Counted from the stretch's first letter, positions 20,634 through 29,480 are shown. The stretch: 39,849 bases of DNA from Patescibacteria group bacterium (GCA_018971305.1 JAGXBC010000006.1:1-39849); one strand, 5' to 3'. Numbers and translations: made by a program. Notes: a model not told the origin generated them from the letters alone.

Positions 20634-20683
20634 TGGTATAATATATATAAAGGACATACCTTGCATACCGGCAAGGTTTTTTT
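20634..20683 (+). promoter_or_regulatory. promoter, hairpin and U-tract cassette before the fibre gene
   Basis: TGG-TATAAT (20634-20642), predicted start about 20649. The 35-base leader contains a perfect 7-bp hairpin (ACCTTGC 20658-20664, GCAAGGT 20671-20677, loop ATACCG) and seven T (20677-20683) that touch the ATG at 20684. No Shine-Dalgarno is present. Confidence 0.75.
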
Positions 20684-21850
20684 ATGGCTGATCCACTACA
20701 ACGCGATGCAAATAGGGTACCTGTTATGGGAGCAGTTTCATCATTAAGCTCTACAACAGTATCCCCCATTACCTATACTCCTATTACAGGAGTTAATCCC
20801 GTGAATGTCGCTATTGTTGACGCATCGGGAACACAAATAACCTCATTCGGCGGCGGCACGCAATATGCCAACGCCGCAGTGGTAGCTACTCCCACGGGTA
20901 CGGTGGCTTTAGGTTATGACGGAGCTAATGTCAGGGCGTTGTTAACCGATACCACGGGAAAGTTAAACGTGACGGGTTCGATAACGGCGACTAACCCTTC
21001 TGTAGGTTCAACGGGGGTGGCAATTCCTACATCGGCCACGCTTTTAGGAGGTTCGGACGGAACTAATTTACAGCCCCTGCAGATTGACGCTTCCAAAAAC
21101 TTAAAAGTTTTACTCGCTAACGCTTCAGTTGCTGTTACGGGCACTTTCTGGCAGGCGACTCAACCAGTATCAGGTACCTTTTGGCAAACCACTCAACCCG
21201 TATCACTAGCTTCCCTTCCTCCCTTAGCCACGGGAACTAACAATATAGGAGTTGTAGATATAGCGGATACTGCTGGTAATAAATTTACTTCAAACTCAAC
21301 TACTTTTACTTCTAAGTATGCCCAAGATATTAATTTACTCGGAACTTTGGGTACTGCTTTCTCAACTGCTGGCAAAATAGACATTACGGCTATTCCCGCA
21401 GGAACTAATTTAATAGGAAAAGTTGAAGTCTCGGACGGCACGAATATCTTAAATACTACTACCAATCCAGCGGTAGTATCCGAAATTCCCACGTCAAATA
21501 CCGGATGGTCTTTTAATTACCAGTCGGCCTTATCAAACACAAAAGCGCAAATTAAGGGGACGGCGGGCATTTTTGGAGGGTATGTAATGTTATATAACCC
21601 CAATACAGCCGTAACTTATATTCAAGTTTTTAATAAAGCAAGTGCTAATGTAACTGTTGGGACTACAGCACCAGACTTTGTAATTCCTCTTCCAGGAGTG
21701 GCTTCTGCTTCAGCCACAGGAAGTGCAGCAAATGTGGAGTTTAGCGTAGGGATAGTTATGAATACGGGTATAACGGTAGCGGCAACAACTACCCCTACAG
21801 GTTCTACAGCTCCGGCAAATGCAATTATGGCAACCTTTTTATACCTTTAA
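20684..21850 (+). CDS. tail fibre or receptor-binding structural protein
   Basis: A 388-residue beta-rich protein. The N-terminus (MADPLQRDANRVPVMGAVSS) carries the same RDANR motif as the protein at 18191. The middle has repeated SGTFWQ(A/T)TQPVS units near residues 150-170 and long Thr/Asn/Gly strands typical of trimeric fibre shafts. The C-terminal 110 residues (SWSFNYQSALSN region onwards) look like a folded tip domain. The codon use is AT-richer than flanking tail genes, consistent with host-range cassette exchange. The next gene is a Gly-rich adhesin. Confidence 0.72.
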   Translation: MADPLQRDANRVPVMGAVSSLSSTTVSPITYTPITGVNPVNVAIVDASGTQITSFGGGTQYANAAVVATPTGTVALGYDGANVRALLTDTTGKLNVTGSITATNPSVGSTGVAIPTSATLLGGSDGTNLQPLQIDASKNLKVLLANASVAVTGTFWQATQPVSGTFWQTTQPVSLASLPPLATGTNNIGVVDIADTAGNKFTSNSTTFTSKYAQDINLLGTLGTAFSTAGKIDITAIPAGTNLIGKVEVSDGTNILNTTTNPAVVSEIPTSNTGWSFNYQSALSNTKAQIKGTAGIFGGYVMLYNPNTAVTYIQVFNKASANVTVGTTAPDFVIPLPGVASASATGSAANVEFSVGIVMNTGITVAATTTPTGSTAPANAIMATFLYL

Positions 21851-21853
21851 AAT

Positions 21854-22864
21854 ATGGCAACTGTAATTTTCTTAACTACGACAGGTGCTAATACTTGGAC
21901 AGTCCCCTCAGATTGGAATTCATCTAATAATACGATTGAGGTTATTGGGGGAGGAGGGGGAGGGACTGGCGGAGGAGTAAGTTGGTCAGCTGGTGGCGGA
22001 GGCGGAGGATATTCAAAAATTTCTAATCTTTCTCTTTCTCCTAATGCGAGTATAAATTATACCGTAGGAATAGGAGGTGTGGGTGGAACTGGTGGAGCGA
22101 CTGCCAAAGCTGGGGGAAATGGCGGAGATTCTTGGTTTAATGGAACTACTTTAGCGGGTTCTTCAGTCGGAGCGAAGGGTGGATTAGGAGGTCCACAATC
22201 TTCTGCTAATGGTTTAGGTGGCCAACAATCAGGAAATACAGGAAGCGTAGGAACTATAATAAAGTTAGGTGGAAATGGAGTTCATTCAGGGGGTTATGAC
22301 GGTGGTCCTGGTGGAGGGGGAGCCGCTGGACCTAACGGAAATGGTGCAGATGGGGCTTCGGATGGTGGCAACGGGGGAGCGGGAGGAGGAGGAAGTGGCG
22401 GGGGGTTAGTTGGAGCGGCTGGAAGTGGTTATACTGGCGGGAATGGAGGAGCAAATTATACTTCTACTCAAGCTGGTGGTATTGGTTCATCTTCTACTTC
22501 TACGCCAGGTGGAAATGGTACAGGAGATAGTAACGGTGCGTCAGGTGGAGGGGGAGGAGCAAGTAATTCAGGTGAAACAGCTGCTTCAGCTGGTGGCGAC
22601 GGTGGTCCAGGTCAAGAATGGGACTCAACGCATGGCTCAGGGGGTGGAGGCGGTGGTGCAGGAAGTAAATATAATGCAAATGATACAATTATACACAATG
22701 GAAATGGTGGATTATATGGAGGCGGTGGTGCAGGAAGTAATACTTTATTTGATTACTATGGAACTGGCGGCAACGGAGCGCAAGGAATTATAGTTATTAC
22801 TTATACGCCATCGGCAGGAGGTACCCAATACTTTTCTCCTTTTTCTATATTAGGTGTTGGCTGA
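21854..22864 (+). CDS. glycine-rich tail-fibre adhesin
   Basis: A 336-residue protein in which Gly makes up a large part of the sequence. The opening TWTVPSDWNSSNNTIEVIGG is the hallmark of Gly_rich-type fibre domains. The rest is blocks of GGGGGG and GGNGG separated by short variable loops, as in the polyglycine-sandwich receptor tips of T-even gp38-like adhesins. It probably binds the host surface at the fibre tip. It lies three bases after the fibre gene and shares its composition. Confidence 0.8.
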   Translation: MATVIFLTTTGANTWTVPSDWNSSNNTIEVIGGGGGGTGGGVSWSAGGGGGGYSKISNLSLSPNASINYTVGIGGVGGTGGATAKAGGNGGDSWFNGTTLAGSSVGAKGGLGGPQSSANGLGGQQSGNTGSVGTIIKLGGNGVHSGGYDGGPGGGGAAGPNGNGADGASDGGNGGAGGGGSGGGLVGAAGSGYTGGNGGANYTSTQAGGIGSSSTSTPGGNGTGDSNGASGGGGGASNSGETAASAGGDGGPGQEWDSTHGSGGGGGGAGSKYNANDTIIHNGNGGLYGGGGAGSNTLFDYYGTGGNGAQGIIVITYTPSAGGTQYFSPFSILGVG

Positions 22865-22866
22865 CA

Positions 22867-22929
22867 TGATATAATGATGAAAGCAAACATATTGCACCTT
22901 TCTAGGTGCTTTTTTATTACATAATCCCT
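22867..22929 (+). promoter_or_regulatory. promoter, hairpin and U-tract leader of the connector gene
   Basis: TGA-TATAAT (22867-22875), predicted start about 22882. A 6-bp hairpin (GCACCT 22894-22899, AGGTGC 22904-22909, TTCT loop) is followed by six T and then a 14-base AT-rich stretch to the ATG at 22930. No Shine-Dalgarno is present. Confidence 0.7.
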
Positions 22930-24177
22930 ATGAGGTTAACCTACACCGATTATTGGAGTCAGTTTTTACGCAATACCAATCAGGTAGGACTGAACGACAC
23001 TAATGTGCAGAAGGATTTTCAGCTGCATCTGGGCCAACGGTACCAACTCATGCTTGCGAAGCTCAAGAACTACCGCACCGAGAGTTACTATGCACCTTTC
23101 CTTACCGGCATGAATGTTGTATTACTCTCAACAGGTGTTGCTCAAGCGATAAGTTCGATTACATCATCGGGAACAACAGCAACCGTCACAACGATAGTAG
23201 CGCATGGATATAGTACAGGAAACTCAGTAAATATCATGGGGGCAGCCCTAAACTTCCAGAACGCCTCTGCGGTCAATACCTTTGGACTGACCAATCCCAA
23301 TGCATATAATGGCACCTACACGATTACAGTGACCGACACAACCCATTTTACCTATACTCTGGCATCAAATGTTAATGGCATACCCGCAATGCCCGCGCAG
23401 TACTTTCCATATCCACAGGGAAATATCACCATAGATGGCATTTTTATAACCGTGGGGGCGGTCAATTTCCCCCTGCAGCTTATCAGTACGACTTTCGGAT
23501 GGGAGGAATTGAACGCAATCCTTATCCAAGCGTCTGCGCTACCGCAATTCTACTTTCCCCGCCGGGATGATTTTGGTATATGGCCCGTACCACAATCCAC
23601 CTATCAGGGGACTATCCTCTACCACTACCGGGATAGGAACCTTATGGTCGATGATTACCTAACAGGTACCGTTACGATGACCCAAAACTCAAATATCGTA
23701 CTGGGAAGCGGGACAACCTTCACCGCCGCAATGGTAGGACGGTGGCTGACCATCACCGACACGACTGTACCGGGGCAGGGGTACTGGTTCCGTATACTGG
23801 GGTATACCGATGCGACCCATGTAACAATAGACCGAAACTGGCCCAATGCAACGACTTCATCAGTAGCGTACCGAATAGGGGAGTCGCCCGAACTACCCGA
23901 GGAAGGGCATATTATTCTCTCGGATGGCGTTACTGCTGATTACTACGGCGGTATGCGCAAAGATCAAGTAAATTACAAATGGTATTCAAACCTATTCTGG
24001 ACTGGCGATCCGGGGAACGATAAACGGCAGGAGGGCAACAGCGAAATCTCTGCCGGGCTTATCGGCCTCGTCAATCGGTATATGGATCGTGACGATGTAC
24101 GGGTTATACAGAAGCGCCCGAAGCTCAATCCGCTACAGTTCAAAGCATGGGCGACCTCACTTTCATCGAGCGGATAA
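22930..24177 (+). CDS. head-tail connector or neck protein with inserted beta domains
   Basis: A 415-residue protein. The helical start (TDYWSQFLRNTNQVGLNDT then FQLHLGQRYQLMLAKLKNYRTE) is that of phage connector or adaptor proteins. Two beta inserts are visible: residues about 70-150 (ITSSGTTATVTTIVAHGYST and YNGTYTITVTDTTHFTYTL) and about 240-310 (TMTQNSNIVLGSGTTFTA). The C-terminus returns to a helical YYGGMRKDQVNYKW region. A GTG in frame at 22906 lies inside the hairpin, so the ATG at 22930 is preferred. Likely completes the head or connects the tail; the exact class is uncertain. Confidence 0.65.
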   Translation: MRLTYTDYWSQFLRNTNQVGLNDTNVQKDFQLHLGQRYQLMLAKLKNYRTESYYAPFLTGMNVVLLSTGVAQAISSITSSGTTATVTTIVAHGYSTGNSVNIMGAALNFQNASAVNTFGLTNPNAYNGTYTITVTDTTHFTYTLASNVNGIPAMPAQYFPYPQGNITIDGIFITVGAVNFPLQLISTTFGWEELNAILIQASALPQFYFPRRDDFGIWPVPQSTYQGTILYHYRDRNLMVDDYLTGTVTMTQNSNIVLGSGTTFTAAMVGRWLTITDTTVPGQGYWFRILGYTDATHVTIDRNWPNATTSSVAYRIGESPELPEEGHIILSDGVTADYYGGMRKDQVNYKWYSNLFWTGDPGNDKRQEGNSEISAGLIGLVNRYMDRDDVRVIQKRPKLNPLQFKAWATSLSSSG

Positions 24178-24182
24178 AAATA

Positions 24183-24204
24183 CCCGCCGTATTGTCCCGG
24201 CGGG
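24183..24204 (+). terminator. hairpin after the connector gene
   Basis: CCCGCCG (24183-24189) pairs with CGGCGGG (24198-24204) around an 8-base loop, followed by ATTTATT. The GC-rich 7-bp stem just after the stop, facing the minus-strand gene that ends at 24210, suits a bidirectional terminator, although the T-run is interrupted. Confidence 0.6.
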
Positions 24205-24209
24205 ATTTA

Positions 24210-24395
24210 TTACATCGAGTGGGTGCCGGCAGATACGCTCATATTATCTATGCGCTTCCGGCCTATCCGTGGCTCCTTCCTGTACTTTCGTACTGCCCGG
24301 CTTATGGCTGTATTAAAGCTCGACGCCTTTTCTGTGTATTCAAAACTGATCGGATATGGAATGTATGCGGTTACTTTCACGACGTACATTTTCAT
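24210..24395 (-). CDS. 61-residue antisense-island hypothetical protein
   Basis: Encoded against the late genes. It begins MKMYVVKVTAYIPYPISFEY and continues TEKASSFNTAISRAVRKYRK, a beta-hairpin plus helix pattern seen in small phage accessory proteins, ending in a basic GRKRID segment. The start is fixed by a perfect AAAGGAGG seven bases upstream; an in-frame extension has no site. The promoter TGG-TATAAT lies 60 bases upstream. It is probably expressed at a different time from the surrounding structural genes. Confidence 0.72.
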   Translation of the reverse strand: MKMYVVKVTAYIPYPISFEYTEKASSFNTAISRAVRKYRKEPRIGRKRIDNMSVSAGTHSM

Positions 24396-24438
24396 ATTGT
24401 CCTCCTTTGTAAATGTGCTTTTGAGGCGTAGGAACAAT

Positions 24439-24561
24439 CTATACCTCTATATCAATTATACCAATCGGGTTTTCCATATTTTTATTCCCACGCCTACACT
24501 TTTCACAATCCGTGCGTGAAAATAAAAACTTGACTTGGTGTTTATCGCATGACAGCGCCAT
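24439..24561 (-). CDS. 40-residue Cys-containing microprotein of the antisense island
   Basis: It begins MALSCDKHQVKFLFSRTDCE and contains a DCEKCRRGN knuckle with an upstream Cys and His, so a single zinc site (CxxH plus CxxC) is possible. It ends PIGIIDIEV, a well-formed strand. The frame is too clean in composition to look random, and it lies upstream of the 61-residue gene on the same strand. Ribosome site weak. The promoter of the next gene overlaps its last codons. Confidence 0.5.
   Translation of the reverse strand: MALSCDKHQVKFLFSRTDCEKCRRGNKNMENPIGIIDIEV
24455..24463 (-). promoter_or_regulatory. extended -10 promoter on the minus strand
   Basis: On the minus strand TGG-TATAAT (24463-24455). 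The predicted start near 24448 gives a leader of about 52 bases to the gene starting at 24395, with a strong Shine-Dalgarno. Confidence 0.6.
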
Positions 24562-24627
24562 TTCTTATTTATGGCTACGCATGACCCCAAAAAACAGCGT
24601 GCGTAAAATTCGTGGTTTATACATCAG

Positions 24628-24636
24628 TGGTATAAT
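24628..24636 (+). promoter_or_regulatory. extended -10 promoter, leaderless geometry
   Basis: TGG-TATAAT and exactly six bases (AAAGGC) before the ATG at 24643. It restarts late-strand transcription after the antisense island. Confidence 0.7.
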
Positions 24637-24642
24637 AAAGGC

Positions 24643-24798
24643 ATGAGTCATATTGTATTGCGCAAACGTGCATCGGGATACCAGATGTACGATAAACGCA
24701 AAGAACACTATGTCGGGTCGGTTATAAAGGACTACCAGAAGGCCCGAAAAACAGCCCGAGCGCGCGATGAGCGTGAGGACAAAAAGTATAGAAGCTAA
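24643..24798 (+). CDS. 51-residue basic hypothetical protein
   Basis: A small Lys/Arg-rich protein (begins MSHIVLRKRASGYQMYDKRK) ending in a charged helix (KARKTARARDEREDKK). It is supported by the extended -10 six bases upstream of its start and by fitting exactly between two promoters. Its stop lies just before the next promoter. Function unknown; nucleic-acid binding is possible from charge alone. Confidence 0.65.
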   Translation: MSHIVLRKRASGYQMYDKRKEHYVGSVIKDYQKARKTARARDEREDKKYRS

Positions 24799-24799
24799 G

Positions 24800-24848
24800 T
24801 GCTATAATAAGGACAGTCAACTTATGACGCCGTGGTGCGTCTTTTTTT
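24800..24848 (+). promoter_or_regulatory. promoter, hairpin and U-tract cassette
   Basis: TGC-TATAAT (24800-24808), predicted start about 24815. The 34-base leader contains GACGC (24826-24830) pairing with GCGTC (24837-24841) and seven T that run into the ATG at 24849. No Shine-Dalgarno is present. Confidence 0.7.
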
Positions 24849-25094
24849 ATGGCTTTCACTGCAACGATCAAAACAATAAATATGACCCCGGACACCATCA
24901 CCATAGGTGTTCGCTACTATGATTCAGTAACGAACCTATCCACGGATAAAACATTTACCTACTCGAACAACGACACGATCACACAGGCACAGGTTGTGGC
25001 TGACATTATCAATGCCGGGAAGGTGTATAAGGCCGCGTGGACACAAAATATCGCACTACAGTCGAAGGTGGGCACTGTTATCGTAATACCGTAA
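24849..25094 (+). CDS. 81-residue beta-rich structural protein
   Basis: It begins MAFTATIKTINMTPDTITIG and is almost entirely short beta strands with a helix (QAQVVADIINAGKVYKAAW) near residues 47-65. Small proteins with this pattern occur next to tail genes. It is translated from a hairpin-U-tract leader like the other virion genes, which favours a structural role. The stop is one base before the next start. Confidence 0.65.
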   Translation: MAFTATIKTINMTPDTITIGVRYYDSVTNLSTDKTFTYSNNDTITQAQVVADIINAGKVYKAAWTQNIALQSKVGTVIVIP

Positions 25095-25095
25095 T

Positions 25096-28000
25096 ATGGC
25101 ACAAGTACCTATATCACAAAATGATTTCTCGGGGGGCATTCAGAACTATACCAAAAAGCCTACGCTGCAAAATGGGTATTATTTTGGGTATTGTGTCAAC
25201 TACAGGGACGACCCCAATGCTATAACCCTGCTGCCGGGATCAGTAAAGGAGTCGGGGACTGTCGTTACTGATTTGCTGAAATGGGCCGATCTCCTCCCAA
25301 ATACCACCACGTCCTTCTTTTACGGAAATGCCGGAAACCTCTACCAGCGCAGTTCATCTGCTACATGGTCATTCATCCATACAGCAGGGGCTTCTCATGG
25401 CAATGGCCTTTCGTACTTTTTCGCAGATGATTATCTGTACTACTCCTGCGATTACACACTGGGCCGCTATGGCCCCGTATCAGGTACCCCGACCTATTCC
25501 GATGATTTTATCACCGCGCAGGGGGGTATTCCTACCAATACCGCATCGCTCGTCCTTACGGCAGCATCGAGTATGTATGCCACAGCAGCCAATTCGGCCT
25601 CACTGGATATAACCAGCGATATTACACTGGAGGCATATTTCAAAGCAGCATCATTGCCCACAGGGACAAATACCATGACGCTTATTGGAAAATGGGACGA
25701 AAGCGGGGCGCTACGGTGCTATAAAATGGATATACAGGCAATCTCGAACTACTTTGGCAATGGCGCTGATGGTGCCTTAACAATATCTGTAAATACCACC
25801 GATGCCCCCATAGACTCTTCCTGTAATGCAACGAAAGGTACCTATACCATATCCGCAACAAATGCTTCATTTGCGCCTAATCAGAAAATCCTTGTACACC
25901 AAACACGCGGGACTGGGGCAGGTACGTGGCAGCGCATGACTATCCAAAGCTATACGGCGGGGACGATCACCACGGTGGAACAGGTGGCCTTTAACTATAC
26001 AACGAGTGGCAATAATGCTGCGCAGGTACTCGTTATTAAACAGTATACAAACGTCACGATAAATAACGGCGTAACACTGACGGCAAAAGCATGGAATGGC
26101 ACTGTAGGGGGTATTTTAACATTCCTCGCCAATGGCACCGTGACCATAACGGGAACGATAGACGCCTCCGGGTGTGGATTTTTAGGGGCTACCACATTTG
26201 TCGGAGGAACAAGCGCCGTACAATACGCCGGTGAGGGTACTGCGGGGCCATCTATACAAACCATGAGTGCAAACGGAAATGGGGGCGGTGGCGGTATTAC
26301 CGAGGCTGCGGCTGGGAGGAACGATATCGTTGCAGGCGCCGGTGGAAGTAATGGGACACAGGGAACTGAGGGTGCGGTACCGTGGTCATGGGATCAGGGC
26401 CATAACTCGCCCGGAGCATTAAGCGGAACGGCAGACTTAACAACCATGACCTTCGGTGGAGGTGGTGGCAAAGCTGGCTCTGATTATCACGCCACCCCTT
26501 CATTTAGCGGAAACGGTGGCAATGGTGGAGGAATTATATTTATAGCTGGAGCTACTATAACGATGACAGGATCAGTCCTCGCAAACGGCCAGAATGGACA
26601 AGCCCAAGCAGCGCAGGGCGGCGCCGGCGGGGGAGGGTCAATCCTCATAAAAACACAGGTAGGAACACTGGGGACACTCTCAACAGCAATCGGGGGCACA
26701 ACAACACAGCTCTACGATTCAAACCCAAACTATGTATGGGGACTGGGTGGGACTGGACGGGTACATATCGACTATTATACGAGTTTTACAGGTACTACCA
26801 GTCCAACCATAGATTCCCTTCAGGACACGACACTCGGTAATACTACTGGGTATCAGGCACGTATTGGTATATCCAATGATGGCACACTTCAAGAATACCT
26901 GTCTTACCCTCTGCCCGCCTCATTTACAACATCGGTGTGGAACCGTATATCTATCACGTGGGTAGCCTCAACATCAACAGCCTCATTTTACTGGAACGGC
27001 ATACTACTTGGTACGAATATCGGTACAAAAACAGCAATAAGTAATAACGTATCACTGCTCTATATCGGCGCAAATAAGGGCGCATCTGCCGTGCAGAACT
27101 TCTTTGACGGAAAGATAGACGATTTCCGTATATGGAATGCAGCACTATCAGCTTCAACAATCCTTGCTAATAACCAGATACAGGTTTCCGCAACAGCAGC
27201 CAGTTTGCAGGCGGCATGGACGTTCAATTCTGTGTATACCGATACCACGGCCAATGCCAATACACTCACCGCCGTAAACAGCCCGACCTTTGATACATCA
27301 GATGTTCCCTTCCCTGCCCCAACAACACGGCTGGATATAGACCAATCCTATACCACCGCGGGGAGTACCTACACACTGCCCACAGCTATATCAGAAGCGA
27401 CAAATGATACGCTTCCTTTTACCCCAGCAGATGATCCGCAAAAATCTGTTGATTTTAATATAGATACCGTGGGGACGGGTAATATCACGGTGACGGTGCA
27501 TGACCAGCAAAATAAAGTAGTAGCAAGCCAAACGATAAATCATGCAAGCCTCTCGACTGGATTTATAGAGTTTATCTACTCCCCGCAGTGGCGCATTGTT
27601 ATTGGAAAGACGTACCATATGCACGTTACGGTTTCCACTGGTACATCAAAAATAGTCAGTTCATCATTAAATAATCTCGCCACAGCTGATTTCCATACTT
27701 ACTTTGGCATTCTCGTGAATGATACCCAGTTCCACCCAATTATTCCGTTCCTCAACTTTATGGCAATAGGCAATGAGCGATATATCGCCAAGTGGGACGG
27801 GGCATTCTATACTCCAAACGCTATCGCTTTCCCTACCGGCTGGCGCGTGCGGTGTTTCGGAACATGGCGCGAGTACCTTGCAATAGGGGTATGGCGCGGG
27901 ACAAACATACAGGATTACACCCACGGCAGGGTGTACTTCTGGGACGGTATAGCGCCAACATTCAACTTTTTCATTGATGTCCCAGACGGGCAAATAAACG

Positions 28001-28767
28001 CACTGTGGGGCAAGGATTCAGACCTCTACATGATCGCGGGGTACCGTGGCGATCTGTTGGATTATCAGGGTAACTTCTTCTTCGATACCGGCAATTCGTC
28101 ATCGCTGAAACTGCGATTTATCCCGAAGCGTACCGCAGCTGATCTTATAGAAGTATATCCGGGCGCACTCAATTATTACCGAAACCTTATACACATCGGT
28201 GTTGCCTCATCGTCCAATTCAACCACCATAACGCGGGGCGTGTATGCGTATGGGACATACGATCCCCAGCTGCAGCCCACGCTATCATGTGATTATCTCG
28301 TATCAACGGGCAATACAGGAAATACGGTAACAATCGGTCTGGTGTTCCCCGTAGGCAATAAACTTATCGTGGGCTGGCAGGACGGGATAGCATATGGCGC
28401 CGATGTTATAGACTTTACCAACAACCCAGCCCCGCAGGGCCGCATTGAGATGATGATGACTGACGATAATGCGGTATGGCACCCGAAAATGAATACACAG
28501 GTACGTGCCGATTTCCTCGCGCTGCGCTCGGGGGAAAGTGTCGATTTGGCTATGTCTATCGATCGGGCGGCGTATATAACCTCGGCAAAAGACAGCACGG
28601 TTGGTGATAAGTTCTATACACTTCCCTCAACGTCCCTTACCAACGCAACGGGCCGTGGCAGGGAGTTCCAGCTCGCCGTGGATTTATACGCGACAGGTAC
28701 GACCAGCCCTACGCTATTAGGTGTAACTATCCTCCATGATGCACTAGGGGAGGAGCAACAATTCTAG
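25096..28767 (+). CDS. large tail protein with an adhesin domain inserted in a LamG-like domain
   Basis: At 1,223 residues this is the largest protein. Residues 1-140 (begins MAQVPISQNDFSGGIQNY) recall phage tail-hub or stopper proteins. A concanavalin/LamG-like domain starts near residue 155 (ASLDITSDITLEAYFKA) and is interrupted at about residue 215. It resumes at about 586 (YQARIGISNDGTLQEYL through FFDGKIDDFRIWNAALS). The insert has strands of the GTVTITGTIDASGCGF type and a Gly-rich block, as in phage receptor-binding modules. The last 350 residues look beta-propeller-like. It probably forms the tail tip and contacts host glycans. Confidence 0.75.
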   Translation: MAQVPISQNDFSGGIQNYTKKPTLQNGYYFGYCVNYRDDPNAITLLPGSVKESGTVVTDLLKWADLLPNTTTSFFYGNAGNLYQRSSSATWSFIHTAGASHGNGLSYFFADDYLYYSCDYTLGRYGPVSGTPTYSDDFITAQGGIPTNTASLVLTAASSMYATAANSASLDITSDITLEAYFKAASLPTGTNTMTLIGKWDESGALRCYKMDIQAISNYFGNGADGALTISVNTTDAPIDSSCNATKGTYTISATNASFAPNQKILVHQTRGTGAGTWQRMTIQSYTAGTITTVEQVAFNYTTSGNNAAQVLVIKQYTNVTINNGVTLTAKAWNGTVGGILTFLANGTVTITGTIDASGCGFLGATTFVGGTSAVQYAGEGTAGPSIQTMSANGNGGGGGITEAAAGRNDIVAGAGGSNGTQGTEGAVPWSWDQGHNSPGALSGTADLTTMTFGGGGGKAGSDYHATPSFSGNGGNGGGIIFIAGATITMTGSVLANGQNGQAQAAQGGAGGGGSILIKTQVGTLGTLSTAIGGTTTQLYDSNPNYVWGLGGTGRVHIDYYTSFTGTTSPTIDSLQDTTLGNTTGYQARIGISNDGTLQEYLSYPLPASFTTSVWNRISITWVASTSTASFYWNGILLGTNIGTKTAISNNVSLLYIGANKGASAVQNFFDGKIDDFRIWNAALSASTILANNQIQVSATAASLQAAWTFNSVYTDTTANANTLTAVNSPTFDTSDVPFPAPTTRLDIDQSYTTAGSTYTLPTAISEATNDTLPFTPADDPQKSVDFNIDTVGTGNITVTVHDQQNKVVASQTINHASLSTGFIEFIYSPQWRIVIGKTYHMHVTVSTGTSKIVSSSLNNLATADFHTYFGILVNDTQFHPIIPFLNFMAIGNERYIAKWDGAFYTPNAIAFPTGWRVRCFGTWREYLAIGVWRGTNIQDYTHGRVYFWDGIAPTFNFFIDVPDGQINALWGKDSDLYMIAGYRGDLLDYQGNFFFDTGNSSSLKLRFIPKRTAADLIEVYPGALNYYRNLIHIGVASSSNSTTITRGVYAYGTYDPQLQPTLSCDYLVSTGNTGNTVTIGLVFPVGNKLIVGWQDGIAYGADVIDFTNNPAPQGRIEMMMTDDNAVWHPKMNTQVRADFLALRSGESVDLAMSIDRAAYITSAKDSTVGDKFYTLPSTSLTNATGRGREFQLAVDLYATGTTSPTLLGVTILHDALGEEQQF

Positions 28768-28768
28768 T

Positions 28769-29476
28769 ATGGATAACAACCAATTATTATCACGGTTACA
28801 GTCGCTCGAGCGTGAAATAGCCAGCCTTAAACAAAGCAAAACCGGGGGCGTTACCATAACCCAAGATGCACTTCTCCCCGGTATCATTAAAGAACGCCAT
28901 CTGGTCGTAGGCTCGGGTGCGAACAAGGGTGATCTCATATACTCCGATGCGAATGGTGGGTTTACTAATTTAGGCATTGGGACAGCGGGGCAGGTCGCAA
29001 CGGTAGTGGGTGGCGTCCCCACGTGGCAGTCACCGTTCTACTCGGCTTCATACGGGTCAATGTATGTTTATAATTTGGGCACCGGGGGCACGACTGTGAC
29101 GATAACCCTCCAAGATACCTACTACCAAATAGGCAGCGGAATAACACAGGGGGTAGTGAAAAACTTTACTTTTCAGAATGCCCGAGAGCTAAAGGCCAGC
29201 GTTGCGGGGACATATCTTATCACGTTTACCATAGTCGTTGAGTGTGCCACAGCGGCGCAGACTATGGAGGCAGCGGTAATGGTAAATGGTACCGCTAACA
29301 CTACCATTGCAGGGCATTCAAACGTCAGTACAGCCACAAAACCCGTTACAATGGGTGCAACAGGTTTCCTAACATTGGCGGTGGGGGATTTGGTATCAAT
29401 GTCTGTCCTTAACCATAGCGGGGCAAATAATATAACGATAGACCATTTAATGTTCAGTATCACAAGAGTATTTTAA
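28769..29476 (+). CDS. trimeric fibre protein with a TNF/C1q-like tip
   Basis: A 235-residue protein. The N-terminal heptads (LLSRLQSLEREIASLKQSK, residues 5-23) form a trimeric coiled coil. A glycine-rich shaft follows with GDLIYSDANGGFTNLGIG and the phage-type GQVATVVGGVPTWQ motif. The C-terminal 130 residues (SVAGTYLITFTIVVEC to HLMFSITRVF) have the jelly-roll strand pattern of C1q/TNF-like receptor-binding tips. It starts one base after the large tail gene, suggesting that it is carried by it. Confidence 0.75.
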   Translation: MDNNQLLSRLQSLEREIASLKQSKTGGVTITQDALLPGIIKERHLVVGSGANKGDLIYSDANGGFTNLGIGTAGQVATVVGGVPTWQSPFYSASYGSMYVYNLGTGGTTVTITLQDTYYQIGSGITQGVVKNFTFQNARELKASVAGTYLITFTIVVECATAAQTMEAAVMVNGTANTTIAGHSNVSTATKPVTMGATGFLTLAVGDLVSMSVLNHSGANNITIDHLMFSITRVF

Positions 29477-29480
29477 TACG

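Noticed and set aside
22906-22929. GTG start for the connector protein at 22906
   Set aside because: This codon lies inside the leader hairpin and adds a hydrophobic, AT-derived stretch. The ATG at 22930 gives a normal N-terminus.
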